DNA of 64,000 nucleotides from Rhodocollybia butyracea (lineage: Eukaryota; Basidiomycota; Agaricomycetes; Agaricales; Omphalotaceae): positions 1-64,000 of the forward strand of contig JADNRY010000325.1 of the NCBI GenBank assembly GCA_015501585.1, written 5' to 3'. This document shows positions 34,848 through 46,617 of the stretch, piece by piece (positions within the stretch are counted from its first letter, which is position 1; each line of letters starts with the position of its first letter). The notes beneath the pieces are model-generated. The model ran no database searches, was not told where the DNA came from, and saw only the letters and a program-made list of their open reading frames with translations. The position numbers were made by a program, and so were the translations under genes.

Positions 34848-37800
34848 CTTTACCCGCCATTGAGCTTCCTTAGGTACCATAGCCATTAAATACAGGCGCA
34901 TTATGTTAAATAGATGAATAAGTGTACTTCTTACCTCGCTGTAAAGTAATTTTTTTGGAACCTCCAGCTAGAACGTCTCTGCTCGTTGGGGGGGCAAATA
35001 AGTAGATGCACCTCAGAACCATTCCTTCAAGACAGATGAAAGTGTAAATAGAGTATCAGAAGCATATTTTTTATTCGTTGTCAAATCCAACTTTGCTAAG
35101 CACCACATGGGAATGTTGCGTGAGTAGTGGTCTCGAAAGGTTGTAGAAATTAAGTTTTCGGGGGCATTTTCCAGCGATCAAATGCGCCTATAGAAGATAT
35201 TGTGGTGCACGAAGTATTGCCTCATGTATATCTACAATATAGTGCTCTTTTATTTTTTGGTCAATTTTTTTGGCTGGTAGATGCAGTGAAGATAAGTAAC
35301 TTTCGAAGCTGGAGTTTGTCTTGAACCTCGAACAAGCTCTAACTCTTTGGCATTCAGTTCGATGCAGATAAAAGTACCTATACGGGCTAATTACATATAA
35401 TACAACATACTCATGCTGCGAGAATAGTAAAAAATGTTATGGATCAAGTGTCCTCAATGTTTCTAGCAGTGGACTCGAACTTCGGGATTGCGGGCCATGG
35501 CCTGTTTTATAAACCTCGAGTACAAAATTTGTGCTTCCAGCTTATAGTACAACAAGTTGTGATATAAACAACAACTAAGTTACATTTCCTGGACTATGCA
35601 TGTTGTCTAAGTTCTTAAGAGTACGGAACAAGCCCAATCCCATCTCCCAATGGCAAGCTTTTCCTTAAGCCTCCTCAGCTGTTCTCGCAGCCTTGTCCTT
35701 ACCTTTGGTCTGAAGCCCGTGGTCCACCCAGCGAAAGTTCCTGCCGAATGAGTATTGTGTGAATGAGTGCCGCTACCTACGGAAGTGCTATGATGTCAAC
35801 AGACTCCGGCACGAGCTACCCCAACATTGAGCTGCCCAGGCGGCTGCTTGGCAGTGAAATGCTTGTTAGATGTCCGCTTTGACTGCACAAAGTACTCACC
35901 CAGGCCGCACCTTGATAACTTATTAACTAGTGAGCCTCCAATGTTGGTGCGTGTTTACCTCTGATGCCTTCATCCAGCATTCCAACATAAGACGTTGGGG
36001 CGTCAGTGAGAATGTGAATTGGAAAGCTGCGTTGTTCAAAACAAAACATTGACCAGGATTCTGGCACGCAGAGATGTTGTCAGCAGTCTTCAGTAGTGCC
36101 TCTTGTCTCCGCCTCTTCAACACTTCTTACCTTCCCTTGCAGCTCCTTTCGGGACAAGCCTTCCGGTGCCTTGACGCTGGTCTGATGGGAATGAACAAGG
36201 GAGTAGTGGAGGCTAAAAGAGCGGTGAGGATAGAGGTGATGAGTGAGCCAAAGATGGAAGTGGCGGAAAGGAAGATCCAGAGTCGACATCTTCATTGTCC
36301 AAGTACTTGAAAGAGCCTTTTATCTTCGATAGCTTGGGAAAGAGGCGCCGAGGCCTGAGGAGAAGTGGAGTTTGCTCTGGGACGCATAGGCCGAGGCTGC
36401 CAAGGTTGAGAAATGTAACTGATCAGAGGAAGCGACACGTCAAGGTAAAACTTGCGTTCGCAGCCCTGCTCTCATATTCCAGGTATGTAGGTACAGAAGA
36501 GAGGCAGTATCTCTACGTGTCTCTGAAGAGCAAAAAAAAAAAAAAATGCCCACAAACGCGCCCCCAAGGTCAATAACGTGAAGGCTCTTCCTATCTTTTC
36601 GAATTTCCGTTGCGCGAATACTCAAAAGGAGCAGGAGAGCCTCGCTAATTGCATCCAATGCAGCGATTGCAAAGAAGTGAAACAAAGAAGAAAGAGGCTC
36701 ACCGCTGGGCAATTTGAATTTGGTTCATGGTTCGAAGTTGCGTTCGTCTCTTAAGCGCGATGCCGATGGCGGGATTGCTGTTTTGCTGGTCATATGATGT
36801 CCTTCTTTATATGTATTTAGCTCACAGTATTGGCCGAATTATTGGCAGTATGAGGGAATTAGGCTAGTTGATTGCTACATCAATGCCACACCCCACCCCG
36901 CTTGGCATGCCTATATTGACTAAGTGTTGTGATGTTGAGGTGCAATATGAAGTTGATAATGTTAGTATATATTACAAAAAATACATATTTCGGGCTGAAA
37001 AAACTATATATGTGCACGCACCACGCACCGGCTGCACAGCAAAATCACCTAGCCCTTCAAAAACTGATCTCCCTTGATGCGTCTTGACCGCCGCCGCAGC
37101 TCCAACTGAATCAACTTCAGTGACAACTAAATAAGACAGCAGATCTGAGATGAGCATTCTTCAAGGTAAAGAGTAAAGTGAGAACAAGCCTTTGAACTTC
37201 AGCCAACGAGCTTCGCTCAATAGATCCCTCATTTCCCCTCCGGATGCAGTGTAGCCCACCTTGGCGACAAATTCCCCCCCCAGCTACCTGGAGGTATCGC
37301 CTGAGGTCTAAAGTGTCCCCCACACCATCGATGGTCGCACAAAGGTGGAATTTTTCGATCCTGGGCTTTTCACACTTTGAATAGAATCCCGTGCCTCCCC
37401 AGACAAATTTTCCGTTGATGACACCAATGTAGGAGTCAAGGTCCAGCCGTAAATTGGCGGTGTGAGTTTCCTCTCCAGATTTTCGGCCTTCAGCACAAAT
37501 GAATGATCCTTCCAACCTCATCATGGTGCCTACGCTGAACTCGAGGTAAGATGAGGAATACTGTTCGGAAGACGTCACAGAGTTGCTAAAAGCATAATTA
37601 ATATATCACTATTACATTACAATCTTCATATGAGGCTTACAATGAGATGTTCTGTCGCTCTAGGTACGATTGATATGAATATTCATCTTTCTCCATGTAT
37701 ATCGGAGGAGGAGTGAGTGGCGGTGTATTACCCCTTCTGCCAACGTAGTACTAGATGAGCGTCAATCAAATCACAAGTAACTTAACAGGAACTCACCAAG

Positions 37801-38393
37801 GACTTTGCTTAAGATATATACCAATCGACCGTCTTTAACATCAATGTTCGTGCTAAGGTCAATCTGCACTAGATTCGATTTGCCGTTGTGCTGTAGATCT
37901 CCCCTGAAGAAAATGATTAGGATGAAGTAAATTATGAGGAATTGTGGGGAGGAAGACTACGTACTGAAGCACTGATCCATTAACAACAGTGGTATTCCTC
38001 GCAGCCGACACACCGCCGGTGCCATCCCACTCAAATCTGCCATTGGCCGCGCCCAAAATTGAGTCTAGGTTCAAAGTGAGGGATTCGATCTGGCCGCTTT
38101 CGTTCCGATATTTAACGACCAGATTTGAACTAACGATACGAGCATCCGAGATAGAGGGGGGGAAAGGCATATTTCTGGACAAAGTCGGTGAGCCAATAGC
38201 TTTTGAAGGGGGGTAAAAAATCAAGATGACTTGCCAAGTAGGTTAGGGTGTAATAGATCTGTGGGGAAGCGGCTAAGAAAATAACTCTCTTTTATAACTT
38301 TCTTGTATGTAGCACAGTACTTGAAAATAGCACAACACACGTAAACTTGTCCATTTGAACTGCCGAAAATGTACGATAAGCTTCAGCCAGTTG

Positions 38394-38760
38394 CTAAATT
38401 GTCCTGGCCTGGAGTGCCCACATTGCACAGCACCCTCGATAGGACAAGTCCAGGTGACCAGTGTCTGGTGGGAAATTGAAATCGACGGCCAAGTATCGAT
38501 TTAAGAAATTAAACCACGAATGAGCTTGTGCATATGAGATGAGGAAGTATTTACTGCTGTAGCGCTCGATGATTTCCAAGTGGAATGCTTTGAGGATCGG
38601 ATCTCCAGCGGCATACCATGCTGTAGCCTCGTTCTCAAGGGTGATGTTACTACTCAATGTAAGCTATTCCAACGCGGGATTGCCAAAAAGTTTGAGATGT
38701 ACTTTCGGAGCTCATATTTGCCGCTACACAACCTTGAAGCAAGCTCATGTGGAATTTTAA
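38394..38760 (-). CDS. Small aromatic-rich ORF next to CVNH copy A
   Basis: The frame reads ENEATAWYAAGDPILKAFHL, then SYAQAHSWFNFLNRYLAVDF and DTGHLDLSYRGCCAMWALQ. Its 5' part (ATG near 38729) is in another frame, so an intron or indel is needed. Homologous pieces lie upstream of CVNH copy B (about 45150-44800) and copy C (about 61965-62250). Conservation of the same ORF beside three CVNH genes argues that it is a real gene, perhaps co-duplicated. No family is recognised. Confidence 0.45.
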
Positions 38761-38804
38761 TGGAAATCAACGAGCGTTTATCTGTTCACGGGGTTCCGTT
38801 AGTT

Positions 38805-41800
38805 GTATCATAACACTATCGACCGCGAAAGCCGGGGAGGAAGAAAGTCACTTCTCTGGCATGGTCCCGGGCCTGCCAAACGCTGGCATATATATGTCGA
38901 ACGGAAGATTTTGCTATTGATATTTTGCTATTGCAAGATGCAAATGGAAGAGGGAGACAACATTAAAGCGTAAACTTGCTCAACGAGACTTCCATGGTGG
39001 TAATGCAACTAAAAGACATATCAAATGTTTGTTTTGGCTGAGGCAGTTCTATACAGGACATGGGATGCAAAAACAGACAAGTATGTGTAACTGCGTATTC
39101 AATGGAAAGGTCCCAGAACATGATTACCGTGGGGGTTGCGGATTATGCGGATAGTGTCCGAACTTTCGAGAGATGAGTGCAACAGAGACTCATCAGTACA
39201 CCGATGAAGGTGGAAATCAGTTTGGTGCAAGTTTTTTGAGACTCTGAGCAAGGATGTATCTTTGTCAAAGATTTAGTCTGGGGATGGGATAACTCCTCTA
39301 TACTAGTTCAAGTGCGGCTACCACAGGCTAGGTGTAGTAGTCAATATGATTCTGAATCTGACATACTAGAACAGCAGAAATGTTAAGGGCTGACATTGGC
39401 GCTTGCACTCATCATTGCCTTCCATGACCCCAATATTGCAAGTGTCTAATCCTCAAGGCGCCATTTTGCTTGCCATCGTTTATTTAATTGTAGGCTGAGA
39501 GGATTCGTGAACATAGGACTCTCCTAACCGTCTGGCTTAACCCAGAGATGTGGTAGAGCTGAAGACTGCTCATTTAATGATATGATTTTGACAGGGCATC
39601 CCTCGTCACGGTCCAGTTTGTGGATGGATAGGATGAACTCGTGTCATTGTTGTCTGCAATGCGTAGACTAAGTTCGCGAAAGGTGTGGAGTGATTTTTTG
39701 TCTGGCCATACAAGTTATGCGTTTGGTTCACACGCATAATGCACCGCGGTCCAGGTGAGATGACAGTGGAGTCGGACATGACAATGGGTTCTGACATCGG
39801 CCCATTGTTGGCGCCGGTGGGGACAAACCGGGGAGGAGTGCTTTCTAATTCCATCCACAACCATCAAGTCGGCTTTACAACACAAGCGGTGTCATTCACG
39901 AACTTCTGAATTCTTCAAAGCTTTGAATTTTACCCTCTTGTACCGTGTGGGTGTATCAAACATTCCAGAACTCCGGGTCAAAGTATAAATCCAAGTTTGT
40001 TATCGAAGTCTGTAATTATAGCTAGCTAGAACTTTGAAGTTCATGCACATTCAGAAAATCAACGAACACGGGAACTTTATTGTCTATTCACATACGCACT
40101 GGTGTACTTACAGCCTTTGAAATTACTTCACAGTTCATCGGTTTGCTGCAACAGCGCAACGTCCAGGTTCTGGCACTGGAAGTCTGAGCGGTTTCCCTCT
40201 GTGCGTAGTACACGACTTGCTTAGCACTAGCATAGACAGGCGCCCAGCGTCAGTACCTCCTTCCATTCTCCACATCAAGCGCACTACACCTAGAATCATA
40301 AGCAAGACAGAGGCGCTTCGGCCAGATCCGTAGTCTTGAATGATAACAGTACCCGATAAATTGAGTATTTGACTGAAGATTTGGGTGAGCCTTGGTGATG
40401 CTTCGATTATCGTTCCAATATGAGAGTAGATACAGCCGACAGGGTGCCACGCCGACTTTCGCAATTATAGAGAACAATCGATGCTGAGGTACTTGAAGTT
40501 GTATAGAGCAACAGATAAACACGATAACAGACAGCAGTGATATAGATACCTATGAGGATCCCTTGTATACCATTCCCAAAACCCATGACTTGAGCGGAGT
40601 ACCGTTGAAAATGGTGTTTGAGATGGCCATGAGTGGGTGACTTGCTGAGATGTTCAACATTGGCATGGTAGAAGAGCTTCTGTCCACAGAAATGAACTGA
40701 CAGGAATCAAAAATGACGAAGAGGGTGTTGTGTGAACGTACGTATAACAGTATCGGTATATCTCCCTGAGCTAGAATCCAGGTTTCCGAAAATCAAATGA
40801 GGACTGAGCACCTTGCAACACGTCTTTACCAACCGAAAGCTGAGATGTTTCTGCTATCAATATCGTCGCATTGAGGATGACACCCGTGACAAGTAGTGGT
40901 GTCATTGTTCATTCGCAACAGGTGTTGTTCGGGGGGCGCTATGACCAGCGAATGTGTTCAGAGGATGGAGGTCACTGGAGAGAAAACAAAATGAAACATA
41001 AATGGAGAGTGAACAACAGAGTAGATGGCAATTGAGTATTGAATGTTGATATTGAACATGAATGCGTATTATGTGAAACAGAAGAGGGGAGGATGGCGGA
41101 GAGAGAGGATGGAAAGGTTGGAAAGGCCGGAGTGAGACCATAAGGGGACGTAACAATCGTCGACCAACGAACGCATGCAAGGAGGGGAAACTCGGAAAAC
41201 CTCATGATAGACCAAGGTAGAACGGAAGCAACCTTCTTTCGCTGGATCTCAGGCCTCAAGGCCTCAAGCTTCAAGCTTCAAGCTGAAGGAAACAGACTGA
41301 TCCAAACACAAGGGATAGCTAGCGCTGCGTGCTGCTGCTGGGTTCACCTATAATCGATAATCTACGATACGGGAAATGTCAATGAAAGCAGACACCCTCG
41401 AAAATTTGTCCTGACAGTTTTTTCATCCAGATTCCAGATTCCTAGTCTTCAACCGAGTACTGGTACTGAGTACTAGAGCTCGAGGCCTGAGCCTGGGCCT
41501 GAGGTATTGATATCCGACGCCCAAAAGCCCGGATGTTCCTGTTTGCTTGATGCGTCGCAGCATCAAGCATAACATCGCTGACAGTATCACCACCGAAGGA
41601 GAAGAGCAAATGTATATGTTAACGATCGCGGATGAATGAAAGAGGCGCAAAGTGACCAAGTCTTTAGCGTTGCAGCTGTGCAGCTTCAGGCCTCAGGACT
41701 CTCCGAGATGTGTCGACAGGAATTGAAACAGAAAAAGAGGGCATAGCAAACCCTAGATATAGCTTGAATCAGAGAAGCATAAAGAAGCGGGTTGGAAGAA

Positions 41801-42110
41801 AGAGCACTTACTTGCAAGCCTTCCAACATAAAATCTGATATCGAAATTTTGAAAGGTCGTTGAAACGTTGACTCTCGATAAGAAAAAAAGATGTCTGGAA
41901 GAACAGCTTCCCGTGCGAGTCATTGTGTTGACAAACAGGATGTCAATGGGCCTTGAAGCTTGAAGCTTGAGGACAATTTCAGGCCGCTGCATAGATGGTA
42001 GATGTGTTGTCATAGTGAAGGAAGAGAAACCAGGTGAGCTCCATGTCAATGACTGTCCGGAGAGAAAAAAGTAGCGCCTGGGCGTCTGCCATACAGTCCG
42101 TCCGCGTCAA
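38805..42110. repeat. Segmental repeat, copy B of the ~3.3-kb segment
   Basis: It starts CATAACACTATCGACCGCG (as at 57400 in copy C) and stays alignable with copy C to about 61270. Minus-strand pieces read like parts of one membrane-type protein: PRLTQIFSQILNLSGTV, then QDYGSGRSASVLLMILGVVR, near 40250-40380. No complete gene can be built from any copy, so I treat the segment as a duplicated region with a decayed gene. Confidence 0.6.
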
Positions 42111-42119
42111 GATCGCAAC

Positions 42120-42400
42120 TGGTGTTCTATATCTGTGATTCTCCCAGAACAAATCCTCTGGATGTTTATCTCCCCCAGGCCACCATAACCTTCTCCCGGA
42201 TGTAGTGGTGGGTTCTTGACGTGCGCAGGGGTCAGAGCCCTGGAGTACTAGTAATCTCTGACTACCTTAGTCCGGCGTTCAACGTTAACTCAACGTTCAC
42301 GTTCAGTACTCAGTGTTACGTTCAGCGCTCAACGTCAACGCCCGACGCCCAGCTCTTGGACCATACCGGGTCCTTGTTCCCGAGGGACACTATTTGCTAG
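42120..42400 (+). repeat. Short dispersed repeat, copy 2
   Basis: It shares the GAGCCCTG...AGTAATCTCT...TCCGGCGTTCAACG core with the 31.5-kb copy. The AACGTTCA motif is here expanded into a degenerate run (42270-42340). Confidence 0.5.
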
Positions 42401-42885
42401 GCGAGTGAAACAGGCATCTCTGGGTATATGGGTTGTGGTTTTAATCAAGTTTCAATGAACCTCTTTGAAAGCTTCTCGTTCGGATCCAGTGGACCATCTA
42501 TCTCCTGTCAATCCAGCGAACCTCTAACTAAGCATTGGCACTCAAATATTGAGCTCTTCACCTATTGTAAGACGCCTGTACGTGCGATTCCCTTTAGGCC
42601 AAGAAAAAGGCAAGAACCCGATTACTGAGCCGGATCGGAGACAACTTTCTGTACCTATACGTTCCTTTGACTAAATCAATTCTACAAACAAGATATATAA
42701 AACCATTTCGTGTATCGTGTGGCGTGAAATTCGAGAGAATTGTATATACCTGATATACTATGTAGTATCCAACAACTAGGAGAAGGTAAAAAAATGAAAT
42801 GCAAAGACGACAAAACAACATTAGGAGTAAGCCAACAGCGAGATAGGTATTTCAGCCTTAAGAGATATCGACCATCCTACTATGT

Positions 42886-44542
42886 TTAGGGAAAAGTGCC
42901 TGACAGAAGCATCTCGAGCATGTGGGCCTGGGTTTGCGCACGACGGATACTAGCCGCAATAATCTCGCGTTCCATCATAATCTCCGCCCGCTGTCGGAAA
43001 TGCGTGATAGCAGAAACACGAACCTCTTTCAAGTACTGCTCGGTACGTTCGTTGCATAATTGGATGATTTGCGCTCGTAGTGGTCCAAAGAGGGCATCGA
43101 GGGTTTCTATATCAGCGGTCGAGCCACTAGTCTGAGTGAGAGCGTTCTCGGTCAATACGATCGCTTCCTGCGCTTTTGTCAAAGCTGTCTGCGCTTCTGT
43201 CAAAGCTGTCGTCGCTTTTTCCAAAGCCTCTTTCGCATCAGAAGCCATTTTTTTCATTCCCTTTGTGGAGTATTGTGGTTATTTCCGTCTTGACATTGTC
43301 GAACAGAGCTGACGTGAGATACGCTTCTGCTGACTCAAAGGTTTCCTTTGCCTCTTCCGCAACATACTCGGAGGTTTTTGTAGCGAGTTCATCGAAGGTT
43401 GATTCAAAAACTGATTTCCCTTCATGCGTCTTAATGGCTTCGATAGCTCTGATTGAATCATGCTCGGTGACAACTAAATAAGAACAATGGATGAGCATTC
43501 TTCAATGCAAAGAGTAGAGTGAGAACGAGCCTTTGAACTTCAGCCAACGAGCTTCGCTCAATAAACTCCCCATTTCATCTCCGGATGCAGTGTAGCCCAC
43601 CTTGGCGACAAATTTCCCCCCAATTACCTGGAGGTAGCGCCTGAGGTCTAAAGTGTCCGCCGTGCCGTTGATAGTCACACAAAGATAGAATTTTTCAATC
43701 CTGAGCTGTTCACACTTCGAATAGAATCCCGTGCGTCCCCAGATGAATTTGCCGTTGACAACACCAATGCAGGAGTCAAGGTCCAACCGTAAACTGGTGG
43801 TGTGGACTTCCTCTCCAGATTTTCGGGCTTCAGCACAAAGGAATGATCCTTCCAACCTCATCGTGGTGCCTACACTGAACTCGAGGTAAGACAAAGAATA
43901 CTGTTCGGAAGAGGTCACAGAGTTGCTAAAGGCGTAATTAATATATCATTATATTATAATCTTTATATGAGGCTTACAATGAGATGTTCTGTCGCTTTAG
44001 GTACGATCGATACGAATATTCATCATTTCTTGTGTATACTGGAGGAGGGGTGGGGGGCGGTGTATTACCCCTTCTGCCAACGCAGATGAGCATCAATCAA
44101 ATCACAAGTAACAGGAACTTACAAAGCAGGAGCAGAGGTCTGCGGGGTCTGCTGAGTAGTAGAGACTTGCGGCGATCCCTGCGGGTTATATACCAATTGA
44201 CGGTTTCTGACTTCAATGTTCGTGCTAAGGTCAATCTGCGCTAGCCTCGATTGGCCGTTGTGCTGAAGATATCCCCTAAAGAAAATGATTAGGATAAAGT
44301 AAATCACGAGGAATGGTGGCGAGGAAGACTACGTACTGAAGCACTGATCCGTTAACAACAGTGGGATTCCTCGCAGCCGACACACCGCGGGTGCCACCCC
44401 ACTGAAATTTGCCATTGGCGGCGCCCAGACATGAGTCTAGATTCAAAGTGAGGGGTACGACCCGGCCGCTTTCGTCCCGATATTTAGCGACCAGATTTGA
44501 ACTAACGATACGAGCATCCGAGATGGAGAGGGGGAAAGGCAT
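42886..44542 (-). CDS. Tandem CVNH-domain protein with helical C-terminal region, copy B
   Basis: Exons are 44542-44337, 44275-44123, 44073-43978, 43925-43531 and 43473-42886, giving about 478 residues once one surplus A is ignored (run of seven at 43248-43254). Residues 1-105 form a first CVNH-like module (LNLDSCLGAANGKFQWGG, then QIDLSTNIEVRNRQLVY). A Ser/Thr/Gln- and Pro-rich linker follows (NTPPPTPPPVYT). A second CVNH-like module is at about 160-275 (RLDLDSCIGVVNGKFIWG). The last about 190 residues are strongly helical and Ala/Glu/Thr-rich, ending in the conserved AEIMMEREIIAASIRRAQTQ. CVNH folds bind glycans in known fungal lectins; the helical part is unfamiliar. No signal peptide is seen, so it is probably cytosolic. 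The last intron has a GC donor (43530-43529). Confidence 0.75.
43474..43530 (-). other. GC-AG intron in CVNH copy B
   Basis: The exon ends TTCAAAG and the intron begins GCTCGT and ends TTATTTAG. The phase is right to continue into VVTEHDS. Copy A has the same GC donor (37189), whereas copy C has GT at the homologous place. Confidence 0.6.
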
Positions 44543-44799
44543 ATTTCTACACAAAGTCGATGAGTCAATAGTTTTTGAAGGGTAAGAAATCAAGATGACT
44601 TACCGGGCAGGTTAGGGTGTAATATAGGGCAAATGAGGGGGGGGGGATAGCTAGGTGACCCAGGCCAAGATCTGTGGGGCAGCAGCTAAGAAAATACCAC
44701 TGTTTTATAAGTTTGTTGTATGCAGCGCAGTATTTGAAAATAGCACAACACATGTACACTTGTCCATTTGAACCGCCGAACAATGCCACAGCACGTCGA

Positions 44800-45150
44800 T
44801 AGGACGAGTCCAGGTGACCAAAGCGGAGAGTGTCTGGTGGGAAAATCGATGGTCAAGTACGCTTCCTTCGTTAATCTAGAAAATTAAACCACGAATGAGC
44901 TTGTACATATGAGGTGAGGAAGTATTACTGCGTGGTATTCCTATAGCGCTCCGAGATGGTTTCTAACTGAAATGTTTTGAGCATCAGATCTCCAGCATAC
45001 CATGCTGTAGTCTCGTTCTCAAGGGGGTGATGTTACTAATGAATATGAGAGCTGTTCCATCGCGGGACTCCCAAAAGGTTTGAGTATATTGGAGGTTCGA
45101 AGCTCGTATTTGCCGTTAAACAACCTCGAAGCAAACTCATGCTGAATTTT
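44800..45150 (-). pseudogene. Small aromatic-rich ORF next to CVNH copy B (decayed)
   Basis: It is homologous to 38394-38760 but broken: pieces such as LENETTAWYAGDLMLKTFQL and YVQAHSWFNFL fall in different frames. It lies directly upstream of the CVNH copy B gene, as in unit A. Confidence 0.45.
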
Positions 45151-45153
45151 ATC

Positions 45154-45683
45154 GCGTTTTAAAGATTTATTTACAAGAGTCTAATCATCGAGGTAAGTGA
45201 TGATATATACATCATCTTCCTTCCACTCACCGATGGTCAGTGTACGCTCCGCGCGACTCAGACCCCGCTCTCCTTTCCATCGGTTTAAGTACTGGGTCCC
45301 GTACCCCGGCTCCGGCCCCTTTTTGTCTCTCATTCATTTTTATATTTCACTTACTCCTATAAATACTTGAGAGCCACGGTAGCATTACAAGTTTTCCACT
45401 GTCTAACTTGTCCGTGTTCGCTCTCAGGTATGTACATAGCTCTGGTATAAAGTTTTCCTCTGTCTAACTTATCCATATGCTCTCTCAGCCGTTTAGTTCA
45501 TACAAGTTTTCGCTACCCTCCCTCCACTTGCCCTTATAAAATACTTCTATTCATCTACGTTCATGTAACTATGTCCCTAGTTCACTCTCCAATCCGAATT
45601 CAGGGAGTCATCGCTGATACAGGGTGACTCCCGTGTCTGCCTAACGTGCTCGAATAAACGAAACGGCGCCTCGCTGATTAGAT
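45154..45683. other. ~530-bp insertion relative to unit A
   Basis: Unit A reads TGGAATTTTAATGGAAATCA without a break; unit B has GAATTTTA, then about 530 bases, then TGAAAATCAACGAGCG. The insert contains ATAAATAC-like and pyrimidine-rich sequence and no ORF. Terminal repeats were not recognised. Confidence 0.45.
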
Positions 45684-46353
45684 GAAAATCAACGAGCGTT
45701 TATCCCCGACTCTGACCGAAGGGAAGGGAGGGTCTTGTAGGTGCCAATTGAGTGTTGGATTCTTCAAAAACCGCCAGATCGGGTAGTTCTTTCCCACCTG
45801 ATCTTCAGCCGCCGTGCCAGTTGTTTCATGTCGAGCCGCTATGCCGGCTGGTCTGTTTTTCGATGATCTCCATCATAACCATGAATGTTTCGGATCACTG
45901 CCGGGAGGCTCATGCCCAATTAGGCTATGCGGGCGCATATGACCTACCGGCATCGCCAAGGCATGGCAATTCTTCTCGTTCCTCGTACTTCCCCTCTTTT
46001 GAGCTTGCTTTCACAATATTTATAATTCACTCTTGTGAGCGGTCTTGAATCAAACCGCTCGGCATATGTAATTGACAGGAATATCCCTTTCTGGGATATA
46101 TCCGGAACGAGCTCTCCATTTGTGATAAACCCAGCCAATATTAATAGGTTTTCAAGTTGAGCCATGCCGAGTAAGCGCTTGCGCGCTTACTCTACTTCCG
46201 TCGTTCCGACTCTCCCGAGTATTCCTGCTTTTCTAGGGAATCAATGCCATTTCTTAAACAATCAGTGTATGTAGATCAACTCTCTAATGAGCAGCATTGC
46301 AATCCATTATCCTGTCAATTTCTACATGTTTAAGTAAATGATTATACTTAGCC
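45684..46353. other. Intergenic, probably repeat-derived
   Basis: A 98-codon plus-strand frame (45752-46048) is open but unrecognised. The composition resembles retroelement remnants; nothing further can be supported. Confidence 0.3.
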
Positions 46354-46358
46354 TTAGA

Positions 46359-46612
46359 TGTTGTAGTTCGCCGAGCCGATGACATCATGTCAATCCGGCA
46401 CTGATATTCCTCCGACGTTGCTTACTGATTTACTTACCAAGATACTTACTAATACTTACAGACCCGGTAGACACCTCGTAGAGTACCCGTACTGTAGTAT
46501 ATAAGGCCAGGTATGAATGCCAAGTAATATAGAGCAATAGAGCACTTATATCCCCAATCTCCTGAGGGAGCCTCACGGCTCCAAGTCCCCACTGCGCCGG
46601 ATACCTACGACA
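46359..46612. mobile_element. Solo LTR
   Basis: The segment begins TGTTGTAG and ends CTACGACA, the TG...CA ends of an LTR, and is flanked by TTAGA on both sides (46354-46358 and 46613-46617), a perfect 5-bp target duplication. It contains a TATATAAG promoter-like site. No internal retroelement region is present, so it arose by LTR-LTR recombination. Confidence 0.75.
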
Positions 46613-46617
46613 TTAGA

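Larger units (their letters stand above)
33218..37055. mobile_element. 3.84-kb TIR transposon with 9-bp target duplication (MULE-like)
   Basis: The inverted termini are 42 bp. The inner part, GTGCAGCCGGTGCGTGGTGC, is identical on both sides; the outer 17 bases are partly diverged. Flanks carry TTCGAAAAC (33209-33217) and TTCAAAAAC (37056-37064), a 9-bp duplication with one mismatch. The paralogous gene B has TTCAAAAAC once at the same codon. Nine-bp duplications are typical of Mutator-like elements. A second inverted pair of about 135 bp lies inside (33821-33955 and 36820-36957). No transposase is recognised in the core, so it looks non-autonomous. Confidence 0.75.
31970..38170 (-). pseudogene. 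CVNH-helical protein gene, copy A, split by two transposons
   Basis: This is the paralogue of the 42886-44542 gene. Exons 38170-37965, 37913-37797, 37736-37641 and 37585-37190 encode two CVNH-like modules (TLNLDSILGAANGRFEW and RLDLDSYIGVINGKFVWGG). Exon 5 begins at 37126 but is cut at 37056 by a 3.84-kb element. It resumes at 33217, is cut again at 32733 by a 724-bp element, and ends with a TAA at 31970-31972. Besides the insertions, a C run of eight at 37274-37281 is one base longer than the frame needs. Most of the domain sequence is still close to copy B, so the gene was probably disrupted recently. It cannot make the full protein. Confidence 0.8.

Noticed and set aside
35455..35520. Possible tRNA on the minus strand (GTTCGAGTCC-like T-loop)
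   Set aside because: The T-stem bases do not pair (CGAAG against CCACT) and no matching acceptor or D-arm lies upstream.
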